This document shows positions 46,053 to 54,432 of a DNA stretch of 56,264 nt, piece by piece. The notes beneath the pieces are model-generated. The model was given only the letters and a program-made list of their open reading frames with translations. It did not search any database and was not told the DNA's origin. The position numbers and the translations under genes are program-made. Numbering within the stretch: position 1 is the stretch's first letter; every line of letters starts with the position of its first letter. The stretch is from Alkalibacterium sp. (GTDB taxonomy: Bacteria > Bacillota > Bacilli > Lactobacillales > Carnobacteriaceae_A). Location: positions 1 to 56,264 of the forward strand of contig JAFIFE010000024.1 in assembly GCA_020832185.1 (NCBI GenBank), given 5' to 3'.

Positions 46053-47309
46053 TTACGCCTCTGGCAGTTTGTGTGCCGGAGCAATAGCAGGAAGTGCAAA
46101 ATCCGGATAACTGCTGTTTAAACCGTGCTCACTCACGTCCATACCGGCTTCTTCTTCTTCAGCTGTGACACGCAATCCAATCGTTGCATCGATCAGTTTG
46201 AAGACAAGTGTCATTGTAACGATGACCCATAACGCCACCGCCCCTACTCCGACAAGCTGAATCCCTAACATTGCAAAGCCGCCGCCATATAGCAGGCCAC
46301 CTTCTACTGCAAAAATCCCGACTAAAATCGTTCCTAGCCCGCCGGCGATTCCGTGAACACCAAATGCTCCAACAGGGTCATCGATTTTAGCTTTATGTTC
46401 AACAAACTCACTCCCATAAATCATCGCTACAGATGATACCAGACCAATGGCAACTGCTCCAAATGGATTGACGACGGCACATCCTGCAGTGATTCCCACT
46501 AAACCAGCTAATGCTCCGTTCATAGTCAAACCCAAATCTGGTTTTCCCTGTCTTACCCATGAGAGTACCATGGCAATCAGTGTGCCTGTGGCTGCCGCCA
46601 AGTTTGTATTTAAGAGTATTGTGCCAATTAAACTTAGAGATCCTGCATCCGATGCTTCAAGGGTAGAGGCCCCATTGAAACCAAACCAGGCAAACCAGAG
46701 AATAAATACACCTAACGCTGCGAGCACCAGGTTATGCCCCGGTATCGTTTGCGCTTTGCCGTTCTCATCATATTTACCTGCTCTAGGTCCCACGATTTTC
46801 GCTCCTACCAGTGCGGTCACACCTCCCACCATATGAACAGCTACTGAACCTGCAAAATCTTCGAAACCTAACGAGGCCAACCAGCCTCCTCCCCAGATCC
46901 AGTGGCCTGAAATAGGATAAATCAATCCTGAAATAATCACTGTGTATAAGAGATAGGAGCTGAATTTAGTTCGCTCAGCCATTGCACCAGATACAATAGT
47001 GGCTGCCGTTGCACAAAACACTGTCTGGAACATGAGAAAGACATATCCCGGGATGTTTGAATCATAATTTTGAGTAACGAAAAAATCAGGCGATCCAATA
47101 AATCCGTATAAGGACGGTCCAAACATAATTCCAAAACCGACAAACCAGTAGAGTAAAGACCCCGTAACAAAATCCATCAGATTTTTCATAATAATGTTAC
47201 CTGAATTCTTTGCTCGTGTTAATCCTGATTCTAAAATAGCAAAACCCGCCTGCATGAAAAAAACTAAAATCGTTCCCAATAAAACCCATAATGTATCTGT
47301 AGCTGACAT
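46053..47309 (-). CDS. amt: ammonium transporter (Amt/Rh family)
   Basis: About 418 residues with 11 membrane segments. LESGLTRAKNSGNIIMKN holds the conserved N-terminal region, then ISGHWIWGGGWLASLGFEDFAGSVAVHMVGG with the first pore His, and GVHGIAGGLGTILVG with the second. It conducts ammonium or ammonia. The start at 47309 has GAGGAGGG upstream; the longer frame has no such site. No glnK gene is adjacent, although amt-glnK pairs are common. The only PII-like proteins in the window are tied to the DUF1538 gene 40 kb away. Confidence 0.94.
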   Translation of the reverse strand: MSATDTLWVLLGTILVFFMQAGFAILESGLTRAKNSGNIIMKNLMDFVTGSLLYWFVGFGIMFGPSLYGFIGSPDFFVTQNYDSNIPGYVFLMFQTVFCATAATIVSGAMAERTKFSSYLLYTVIISGLIYPISGHWIWGGGWLASLGFEDFAGSVAVHMVGGVTALVGAKIVGPRAGKYDENGKAQTIPGHNLVLAALGVFILWFAWFGFNGASTLEASDAGSLSLIGTILLNTNLAAATGTLIAMVLSWVRQGKPDLGLTMNGALAGLVGITAGCAVVNPFGAVAIGLVSSVAMIYGSEFVEHKAKIDDPVGAFGVHGIAGGLGTILVGIFAVEGGLLYGGGFAMLGIQLVGVGAVALWVIVTMTLVFKLIDATIGLRVTAEEEEAGMDVSEHGLNSSYPDFALPAIAPAHKLPEA

Positions 47310-47502
47310 GATGTAACCCTCCTCTTTTATGATGATGTTCATTCTAGACTTCCATTTTTAATTAAGCAATAGAGTGAAAACGATTAGAAAAAGATTAAAG
47401 TTACGAGAGCTTATACTTGTATTAACAAAAAATGTAACCGCTATTTGATTAGATATTTTCGTGCACTCATTCGGCTATCCTGCGTCATATTCTTTTGAAC
47501 AC

Positions 47503-47574
47503 AAAAAAAGAGACCGGGTTCAGGTAGTCAGGCAGGACTCTCCCTCCTTGACTATTCTAAATGACCGCTCTCTT
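47503..47574 (-). terminator. terminator after the ABC exporter operon
   Basis: AGAGACCGG at the left pairs with CCGCTCT at the right, and nested TAGTCA/TGACTA pairing lies inside. The minus strand continues into TTTTTTT. Located just past the stop of the second ABC gene. Confidence 0.7.
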
Positions 47575-47586
47575 GTTTCTCCCTTA

Positions 47587-49461
47587 TTAGACAGCTTTTA
47601 ACTGCTCTTCGGGTGTCTGGAATTGTGAGTTATAAAGTTCAGCATAGAATCCATTTTGAGACATCAGCTCATCATGATTTCCTGTCTCAATCACATCACC
47701 ATGGTTCATTACAATAATTTTGTCTGCGTCTCTTATCGTAGACAATCTGTGCGCAACGACGAAACTCGTTCTGTTTTGAAGCAAGTTTTCCATCGCTTTC
47801 TGAATCAGGATTTCAGTACGTGTATCGACTGATGAGGTCGCTTCGTCCAGAATCAGAATGTCAGGGTCAGCCAGAAATGCTCGGGCAATCGTAATCAGTT
47901 GACGCTGCCCTTGAGAAATATTTGTCCCTTCTTCATTCAAGACCGTTTCATACCCATCAGGCAGGCGTCTGACAAAATCATCGACGTGTGCTGCTTTAGA
48001 TGCCTGAAGAATACGCTCTTCACTTAAATTATCCTGATCGTGACTTCCATATGAAATGTTGTCCCATATGGTTCCGTTAAATAACCAAGTGTCTTGAAGC
48101 ACCATCGAGAATCGGCTTCTCAATTCGTGACGGTCAATATCTCTCACATCTACGCCTTCGTACCTGATGCTTCCGCCTTTTACATCATAGAACCGTTCAA
48201 GCAGATTGATCAGTGTTGATTTACCGGCACCCGTTGGACCGACGACCGCAATCATTTCTCCTTCTTCAACTGTTAAGTTGAAATCAGTCATCAGCAATTC
48301 AGCATCTGGAGTTTCTTCATACCCAAACTGAACATGTTCGAAACTGATTTTGTGGGGAGTCTGCAGATTGGGTTCCAATCCAGATTCGATTTCTTCCATT
48401 TCATCTTCATCCAGTATTTCAAATACTCGTTCACATGATGCAATGGTCACTTGGATCGTATTAGCCAGGTTCGCAATTTGTCTGACCGGTTGAGAAAACT
48501 GATTGACATATTGGATGAAGGCCTGGACATTACCTAATGATACTGTTCCGTTAGCTACTCCGATTCCTCCGACTATAGCTACACCAAAGTATCCCAGATC
48601 TCTTGAAAAACTGACTAGCGGCATCATGATACCGGAAAGGAACTGCGCTTTCCAGGACGCATCATTTAACTTGGCGCTCTGCACGATGAATTTTTCGATT
48701 TCATCTTCTTCGCGATTATACGTTTTGACGATCGTATGACCTGAGAATGTTTCTTCTACCTGGTCATTTAAAACACCCAGTTCTCTCTGCTGACTTGCAA
48801 ATTGTTTCTGTGACTTGGGGGCAACCCACGCAATCAGAAGAAAACTGATCGGTACAGTCACAATAGTCACAAGTGTTAGACGAATATCGATTACCGTCAT
48901 AACCGTCAGTACGGTAACGAACTGTACCACACTGATAATAAATTGAGACAGTGACTGCTGCAATGTATTGGCAATCTGATCCATATCGTTGATTGCTCGA
49001 GACATAATGTCTCCGTTTGAATGCGTGTCGTAATATTTAATTGGTAATCTCGACATTTTATCTTTTAGTTCTTTACGCATGTCATAAACAGTCTTTTGCG
49101 CAATTCGAGCGGTAATGATTGACTGGAAATACTGAAAAATCGATTGAGTGATATAAACAATCCCTACAATAATAAGGATATTCGTTATCACGTCAAAGTC
49201 GATTGGAAATACTTGAATCGTTTCCCCTGCATCGCGCAGCGCATTTCCTTCTTGAAGACCTCTGTATATTTCAGTAGTCGCCAGTCCTAGAATATAAGGT
49301 GCCAGTGTGCCCATGATGGTTGCAGCTATAACCAGAACAAAGGTTAATACTAATCCCCAGAAACGAGTGGACATATATTTAACGAGTCTGAATGTCGTGC
49401 CCCAGAAATCTTTTGCTTTTTTTGCTTTCAAATGAGCCGGACTTTTCGTCTGATTTTTCAT
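47587..49461 (-). CDS. ABC exporter half-transporter with canonical ATP site (LmrD/BmrD type)
   Basis: 624 residues: a six-helix exporter domain (about 25-345) and an ATPase domain with Walker A GPTGAGKST, signature NISQGQRQLITIARAF, Walker B ILILDEATSSVD with catalytic Glu and H-loop VVAHRLSTI. Its signature motif carries SQG instead of SGG. It overlaps the upstream ABC gene by one base (TAATG), and together they should form a heterodimer. Such pairs export drugs or lipids and are often induced by their substrate. Controlled by the TetR-family gene at 51179. Confidence 0.9.
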   Translation of the reverse strand: MKNQTKSPAHLKAKKAKDFWGTTFRLVKYMSTRFWGLVLTFVLVIAATIMGTLAPYILGLATTEIYRGLQEGNALRDAGETIQVFPIDFDVITNILIIVGIVYITQSIFQYFQSIITARIAQKTVYDMRKELKDKMSRLPIKYYDTHSNGDIMSRAINDMDQIANTLQQSLSQFIISVVQFVTVLTVMTVIDIRLTLVTIVTVPISFLLIAWVAPKSQKQFASQQRELGVLNDQVEETFSGHTIVKTYNREEDEIEKFIVQSAKLNDASWKAQFLSGIMMPLVSFSRDLGYFGVAIVGGIGVANGTVSLGNVQAFIQYVNQFSQPVRQIANLANTIQVTIASCERVFEILDEDEMEEIESGLEPNLQTPHKISFEHVQFGYEETPDAELLMTDFNLTVEEGEMIAVVGPTGAGKSTLINLLERFYDVKGGSIRYEGVDVRDIDRHELRSRFSMVLQDTWLFNGTIWDNISYGSHDQDNLSEERILQASKAAHVDDFVRRLPDGYETVLNEEGTNISQGQRQLITIARAFLADPDILILDEATSSVDTRTEILIQKAMENLLQNRTSFVVAHRLSTIRDADKIIVMNHGDVIETGNHDELMSQNGFYAELYNSQFQTPEEQLKAV

Positions 49462-51182
49462 TAAATGTCCTCTCCTTTCATTTGAGAATCCATGATTTCC
49501 TGGTAAATTTTATTCGACCGTTTCAGTTCTTCATGAGTGCCTTTCCCAACAACTTTCCCATTATCCAGGACGATGATCTGATCGGCATCCACAACGGTAC
49601 TGATTCGCTGAGCAATGATCACTACAGCAGAATTCTTTGTCTCCGGTTTAAGTGCTTCTCGTAATTTTGCATCTGTTTTAAAATCCAGTGCAGAAAAAGA
49701 ATCATCAAAGACCAGGATATCTGCTTTTGTCACTAAGGCTCTAGCTATACTTAGACGCTGTCTTTGTCCCCCAGAGAAGTTCCCTCCTCCGTGTTCGACT
49801 CTCGAATCTAATCCATTAGGCAAGCTTGAAACGAATTCTTTGCCTTGAGCAATCTCAAGAGCATGCCAGATTTCTTCGTCAGTTGCATCAGGTTTTCCAT
49901 ACTTTAAATTGCCTCTTATTGTTCCGGCAAATAGAACAGCTTTTTGCGGAGCAAACCCAATCAGTTGTCTCAATGCTCCTTGAGCCACTTCTCTAATATC
50001 AATGCCGTTGACTTCTATCGATCCCGTTTCGATATCATATAGACGTGGAATCAAGTTGGCTAATGTCGTTTTACCTGAACCTGTCCCTCCAATAATAGCT
50101 AAACGTTGCCCTTTTTCGAGGGTGAAATCGATGTTTTCCAAAGCCAGCGCTTCTGCACCTGGGTAACGGTAGTTGATTTTATTGAATTTCAGAGACACAT
50201 TTCCATCTGATTTCAAATCTTTAGGCTGATCTGGGTCTTTAATAATATTCGGGGTATCAAGCACTTCCAGCACACGTGCTGCCGCCACTTGTCCTCTAGG
50301 CAGAAAGAACAGAACAAAAGAAACCATCATGATTCCCAGTAGTATCTGCATGGCATAAGTCATGAATGCAACTAAATTCCCAACTTGCATATCTCCTACG
50401 CTAATAAACTGAGCGCCGAACCATATAATCAAAACATTGGTTATACTCACTGCTAATACCATTGAAGGCATCATAAAAGCTAGAATCGTTTGAGCTTTTA
50501 TTGACGTTGCAGCGAAGTCCTCGTTCACTTCGTCGAAACGTTCTTTTTCGTATTCATCTTTATTGAACGCACGGATTACTCGAATACCTGTTAAGCCTTC
50601 TCTGAAGACTCGATTAAGGTTATCCGTTTTTAACTGAAGTGATTTAAAAATCGGACTAGTTAATCTCAAGATCAAAAAGAGTAACCCAATCAGAATTGGC
50701 ATAGAAATCAAGAAGACAAATGCCAGATCTGGTTCTCTTGAATAAGCCATGATTCCGGCGCCAATCATTAGAAAAGGAGCGAGAGTCATGATTCGAATAA
50801 TCATCATCATGACGAATTGTATCTGCATCACATCATTTGTTGTTCGAGTAATCAGTGTTGAAGTCCCAAACTTATCCAATTCCTCATTTGTGAAATACGT
50901 GACGATTTTATATATTTTTCGGCGAATGGTATCTCCAAGACCCTGAGATTCTTTTGCCCCATAGTACACATTCAATAATGCTGCGATAATCGTCAAAAAA
51001 GTAAAGCCGAGCATTATAAATCCAGTTCGAATAATATAATCGATATCCCCGTCTGCTACTCCATAGTCAATAATATTTGCTGTGATTGTGGGCATAGCCA
51101 GCATTCCTACCACTTGCAAAGCCATAAAGACTAGACTTAGAGTTACTCGCCAGGGGTTCATCCATTTTGCTAATTTAATCAT
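49461..51182 (-). CDS. ABC exporter half-transporter with degenerate ATP site (LmrC/BmrC type)
   Basis: 573 residues: a six-helix exporter domain (about 15-310) and an ATPase domain with Walker A GGTGSGKTT, signature NFSGGQRQRLSIARAL, but Walker B ILVFDDSFSALD, where Asp replaces the catalytic Glu, and AQRISTV where the H-loop His should be (Gln in its place). The ATP site paired with this Walker B is therefore expected to be non-hydrolytic, as in LmrCD, BmrCD and TM287/288. It overlaps the tetR stop codon by four bases (ATGA). Confidence 0.9.
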   Translation of the reverse strand: MIKLAKWMNPWRVTLSLVFMALQVVGMLAMPTITANIIDYGVADGDIDYIIRTGFIMLGFTFLTIIAALLNVYYGAKESQGLGDTIRRKIYKIVTYFTNEELDKFGTSTLITRTTNDVMQIQFVMMMIIRIMTLAPFLMIGAGIMAYSREPDLAFVFLISMPILIGLLFLILRLTSPIFKSLQLKTDNLNRVFREGLTGIRVIRAFNKDEYEKERFDEVNEDFAATSIKAQTILAFMMPSMVLAVSITNVLIIWFGAQFISVGDMQVGNLVAFMTYAMQILLGIMMVSFVLFFLPRGQVAAARVLEVLDTPNIIKDPDQPKDLKSDGNVSLKFNKINYRYPGAEALALENIDFTLEKGQRLAIIGGTGSGKTTLANLIPRLYDIETGSIEVNGIDIREVAQGALRQLIGFAPQKAVLFAGTIRGNLKYGKPDATDEEIWHALEIAQGKEFVSSLPNGLDSRVEHGGGNFSGGQRQRLSIARALVTKADILVFDDSFSALDFKTDAKLREALKPETKNSAVVIIAQRISTVVDADQIIVLDNGKVVGKGTHEELKRSNKIYQEIMDSQMKGEDI

Positions 51183-51820
51183 TGTGACGCCTCTTTTTCT
51201 TTAATAATTTTTACTCCGTACGTAATCCATTCCAAGCGTTTAACAAATAGTTCCTGTGTTTGTGTAATTGATAATTCCTTCCAGAAGCCTTCCATGATCG
51301 TGTCATTCAGCATGCTTAAAATATAGCGTAATATATCGATAATATCTTTATCGGTCGCCATTTTAAGCTGGGACTTATCGACCACATCGATGATCCTCTT
51401 TCCTTCAGGCAGTTTCTGGTGATCGGCATGATCAAAATCAACACGTGCTTCCTGGTTGATCTGATAGTTCATATGCATATACATATTTTCGAAGAAACCA
51501 AACTTTTCAGATTCCATGATCAAGCGAATGTATTTCTCTCCAAAAGCTTTATACCCTTTAAAAAAGTCTCCCTCTTCTTCCTGGAAACATTTAAACATAA
51601 GCTGACGGTAATTGTACCTGAATTTTCCAATTAAATAGAAATATAAATCTTTTTTATCTTCAAAATACTGATAGAAACTTCCTCTGGAAATTTTGGAGTT
51701 CTTTACAATATTTGAGATAGATGCATCATTTAATGATTTGGAAGAGAATTCTTTCATTGCACCTGCAATTAATCTTTTTTTCTTTTCTTCTGACAAGTTA
51801 AAAAATGTCTGAGATGGCAC
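51179..51820 (-). CDS. TetR-family repressor of the ABC exporter
   Basis: About 213 residues. The N-terminal helix-turn-helix (AGAMKEFSSKSLNDASISNIVKNSKISRGSFYQYFEDKKDLYFYL, given as positions about 21-64) is typical of TetR proteins; the ligand-binding C-terminal half is variable and helical. GTG 51820 has AAAGGA ten bases upstream, whereas ATG 51829 abuts it, so GTG is preferred. Two near-identical palindromes, TGACAA-N-TTGTCA, bracket its promoter (51851-51865 and 51881-51895), so it is autoregulated. It shares an operon with both ABC genes through four- and one-base overlaps. Confidence 0.9.
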   Translation of the reverse strand: MPSQTFFNLSEEKKKRLIAGAMKEFSSKSLNDASISNIVKNSKISRGSFYQYFEDKKDLYFYLIGKFRYNYRQLMFKCFQEEEGDFFKGYKAFGEKYIRLIMESEKFGFFENMYMHMNYQINQEARVDFDHADHQKLPEGKRIIDVVDKSQLKMATDKDIIDILRYILSMLNDTIMEGFWKELSITQTQELFVKRLEWITYGVKIIKEKEASQ

Positions 51821-51850
51821 GGGATTCATTCCTTTCAAATTCAAGATAAC

Positions 51851-51895
51851 ATGACAACTTGTCATGTTATGTTATTATATGTGACAAGTTGTCAT
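51851..51895. promoter_or_regulatory. two TetR operator palindromes
   Basis: ATGACAACTTGTCAT at 51851-51865 and GTGACAAGTTGTCAT at 51881-51895 are near-perfect palindromes sharing TGACAA-N-TTGTCA, with centres exactly 30 bases (about three turns) apart. One lies inside the promoter spacer and one just downstream of the expected transcription start. Confidence 0.85.
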
Positions 51896-51902
51896 TAATC
51901 AA
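51874..51902 (-). promoter_or_regulatory. promoter of the tetR-ABC operon
   Basis: On the minus strand TTGATT (51897-51902) and TATAAT (51874-51879) are separated by 17 bases. The second operator fills 15 of those 17 bases, so repressor binding should exclude RNA polymerase. Confidence 0.8.
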
Positions 51903-51919
51903 GTCAAAAATAAAAAAAC

Positions 51920-51943
51920 GTTCACTCTTTTTGAAGAGCAAAC
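51920..51943 (-). terminator. terminator after the AI-2E-family gene
   Basis: GTTCACTCTT pairs with AAGAGCAAAC (with G-U pairs) and is followed on the minus strand by a long T-run, between the AI-2E-family stop codon and the tetR promoter. Confidence 0.7.
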
Positions 51944-51950
51944 ATTTTAT

Positions 51951-53153
51951 TTATTTTCTGTTCTTCACCTTCACAAGAGCCTCTTGAGTATTGATTGGCG
52001 CTTCATTCACATCGTACCATCCTGTAGTGTCACGGTACCAGTCAAAAGCCATTGATACGATTATTTTAATAATGGCATATCCCGGTATCCCAAAAACAAT
52101 GCCCATCAGTCCGAATAATCTTCCCCCTATCAACAGGAGAAAAATAATATTGACCGGGTGAATTTTTAAGGTATTCCCTATAATTTGAGGAGAAATGATT
52201 CTGTTTTCCAGTATCTGTTCGATTCCAAAAACAATCAGCACTTTAACGAGCATGAACGGGGAATGAACAATCGCTATGATCAAGGCTGGAATACTTGCAA
52301 TAAACGACCCCAGGTAGGGGATCAAATTCATGAATCCAGCAAATATTCCCAGCGTTAGTGCAAAATCGAGACCTACAATGGAAAAGCCGATCCAGAATAT
52401 AATGCCGACAGAAATAGCTACAATCAGCTGCCCTCTCACGTAAAAACTCACTTGTTTGTTGATCTCTGAAAATAATTCATTTACCCTTGGTCTGGCTTGA
52501 ATAGGAATATATTTGGTAACGAAGGGAGGTATTTTTCGTGCATCTTTAAGCAGATAATATAAGACAAACGGCATTGTAAAAAGAGTGATGAAAATTTGAG
52601 TGACCGTTCCAATAAAACTTCCGATGCTTCCCATAGTGGCGTTCACTACGGAGGTGGTCTGGTTTGTTACTGTTTCGAGTAGTGTGGTATCCCCAAGCTG
52701 ATTCATGAACTCGGTAAAAGCCTGTGTATTGAGCAGACTGTCGAGCTGAAGCATCAAGTTATTCCAGTAAGTTGGCCAGTTCGATATTAACGACTCCAGC
52801 TGATCTCGAATAATCGGAAAAATAAAATTCATTCCCCCAACGATACCCAGTATCAACAGACTGAAAACAAATGCAATGGCTGTGTTTCGAGAAAACCGCT
52901 TGCGTTCAAGCCAGTCTACGATCGGATTAAGCAGGTAATAAAAGATGATTGAAAAAATCATGGGCGGACCAACGATACTAAAAATAATCCCAATCGGTCT
53001 GAATATATAAGAGATCCTAGTCACCATATAAATATTTATGAATATCAGAAACAGTATAACTAAAGCAGATACTAGTTTATTATTGATCACGCTGCGCCAT
53101 AACCATGTTTTGCTCCATGGTGCAGTGTGCTTCTCATCAGATTCCCGATCCAT
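51951..53153 (-). CDS. AI-2E family transporter
   Basis: 400 residues with about seven to eight membrane segments and the family signature near the C-terminus (FAGFMNLIPYLGSFIASIPALI, positions about 285-305, and LLLIGGRLFGLMGIVFGIPGYAI). The long soluble region between segments 3 and 4 (IIRDQLESLISNWPTYWN) is typical. The family name comes from E. coli TqsA; other members act as Na+/H+ antiporters or export small molecules, so an AI-2 role should not be assumed. GGTGAG lies about five bases before the ATG. Single-gene unit. Confidence 0.87.
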   Translation of the reverse strand: MDRESDEKHTAPWSKTWLWRSVINNKLVSALVILFLIFINIYMVTRISYIFRPIGIIFSIVGPPMIFSIIFYYLLNPIVDWLERKRFSRNTAIAFVFSLLILGIVGGMNFIFPIIRDQLESLISNWPTYWNNLMLQLDSLLNTQAFTEFMNQLGDTTLLETVTNQTTSVVNATMGSIGSFIGTVTQIFITLFTMPFVLYYLLKDARKIPPFVTKYIPIQARPRVNELFSEINKQVSFYVRGQLIVAISVGIIFWIGFSIVGLDFALTLGIFAGFMNLIPYLGSFIASIPALIIAIVHSPFMLVKVLIVFGIEQILENRIISPQIIGNTLKIHPVNIIFLLLIGGRLFGLMGIVFGIPGYAIIKIIVSMAFDWYRDTTGWYDVNEAPINTQEALVKVKNRK

Positions 53154-53277
53154 ATCGACTCACCATCCTTATTGACTACTCTTACAGTTTATCATAATCC
53201 TTTTCGTTTTAGGTAAGAATCCACTCCTATCCTTTATTGAATTGGTTGTTTTCTTTCATCCCTATTAAATAGTTTGT

Positions 53278-53283
53278 TATACT
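53278..53283 (+). promoter_or_regulatory. extended -10 promoter of the lactonase-like gene
   Basis: TGTTATACT reads as an extended -10 (TG, one base, TATACT). The matching -35 position holds only TTCATC. It lies about 40 bases before the start codon. Confidence 0.5.
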
Positions 53284-53320
53284 GTGATTAGCACTCAAAA
53301 AAATTATAGGAGGTCCCTGG

Positions 53321-54355
53321 ATGACTCAGACATTACTTCTAGGAACATACACAAAAAGAGACAGCAAAGGTATTTACAGTATTGAACTGAATACTGACTC
53401 AAAAACCTTGACTCAGTTAAAGCAGGAAGTCCACATTGGCAACCCTACTTACATTGATGGAAATAAAGACTATTCATTTTTATATTCTGTCGTGAAAACA
53501 GATGATGGCAAAGGTGGCATTGCTTCATTCAAACGATCTGCTGCCGGTGAGTTTGAGAAAGTCGACGAATGGCTTGAAGAAGGCGCTCCCCCCTGCTATG
53601 TAGCATTCGATGAAGATAAGCATTTGCTGTATACGGCTAATTACCATAAAGGAGAAGTGTCTGTATTAAAAAGCACACCAGACGGGCATCTTTCTTTAGT
53701 TGACACAGTCACGCATGCTGGTCACTCAGTTCATGAAAACCAGACATCCCCACATGCACATTATTTTGATTTAACTCCAGACAAACAGTTTTTAGTAGCC
53801 TGCGACTTAGGAACTGACGAAGTATATACCTACACTTTAACTGATGAAAAGTCGCTACAGGAAGTGGCCGTATTTAAGACTGCTCCAGGAAGCGGCCCAC
53901 GTCATATCGCTTTCCATCCTAACGGTCAGATCGCATACCTTTTCGCTGAGCTGAGTAGTGATGTGATCACTTTGTCATATGATGCAGAAAGTGGTCGTTT
54001 TACACACCTTCAGACCCTTTCGTCTATCCCAGAGGAGCACACAGGATTTAATGGTGGTGCAGCTATACGCGTCACGTCCGATGGACACTTCGTGTATGCA
54101 TCAAATCGTGGACATGATTCACTAGCTGTTTTTCAGGTAAATGAAGATGGCACACTGACCCTTAAAGAATATGTTTCCACTGAAGGAGAAGTGCCTAGAG
54201 ATTTCAATTTGGATCCAACTGAAGCATTCGTTGTCGTGGGTCATCAGGATTCTGATAACCTGACTCTATTTGAACGAAATGCCTCCGATGGATCATTGAC
54301 CTTGCTTCAAAAAGATGTGTACGCTCCTGAAGTCATTTGTGTTAAATTTGTTTAG
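53321..54355 (+). CDS. lactonase family protein (seven-bladed beta-propeller, Pgl/YkgB-like)
   Basis: 344 residues of repeating beta-propeller blades: LLGTYTKRDSKGIYSIEL, APPCYVAFDEDKHLLYTANYHKGEVSVL, SPHAHYFDLTPD, GPRHIAFHPNG and YASNRGHDSLAVF. These match the 6-phosphogluconolactonase Pgl/YbhE family. Many members hydrolyse lactones, but in Firmicutes without an oxidative pentose phosphate gene nearby the substrate is open. GGAGGTCCCTGG precedes the ATG. A terminator follows at once (54361-54385), so the downstream VOC gene is at least partly separate. Confidence 0.9.
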   Translation: MTQTLLLGTYTKRDSKGIYSIELNTDSKTLTQLKQEVHIGNPTYIDGNKDYSFLYSVVKTDDGKGGIASFKRSAAGEFEKVDEWLEEGAPPCYVAFDEDKHLLYTANYHKGEVSVLKSTPDGHLSLVDTVTHAGHSVHENQTSPHAHYFDLTPDKQFLVACDLGTDEVYTYTLTDEKSLQEVAVFKTAPGSGPRHIAFHPNGQIAYLFAELSSDVITLSYDAESGRFTHLQTLSSIPEEHTGFNGGAAIRVTSDGHFVYASNRGHDSLAVFQVNEDGTLTLKEYVSTEGEVPRDFNLDPTEAFVVVGHQDSDNLTLFERNASDGSLTLLQKDVYAPEVICVKFV

Positions 54356-54360
54356 TCGTA

Positions 54361-54385
54361 AAAGAGAGGATTCCCTCTCTTTTTC
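54361..54385 (+). terminator. terminator after the lactonase-like gene
   Basis: AAAAGAGAGG, a short loop and CCTCTCTTTTT form a hairpin with a T-run five bases past the stop codon. Confidence 0.85.
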
Positions 54386-54432
54386 AATTGTTAACCAGAG
54401 ACAGTCAATCATGCATTAAGGAGGTCCATATC

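Noticed and set aside
46447-46836. 129-codon plus-strand open frame rich in Ala and Pro
   Set aside because: Antisense shadow of the conserved amt gene.
47377-47391. TGAAAACGATTAGA upstream of amt, close to a CcpA cre site
   Set aside because: The conserved C near the end of the cre consensus is replaced by G and the palindrome is broken.
51951-53153. Assigning autoinducer-2 export to the AI-2E-family protein
   Set aside because: The family name is historical; members have varied substrates and nothing here points to AI-2.
53288-53296. TTAGCACTC, identical to one half of a CIRCE (HrcA) element, upstream of the lactonase-like gene
   Set aside because: The inverted half GAGTGCTAA is absent at the required nine-base distance; the following bases lead straight into the ribosome binding site.
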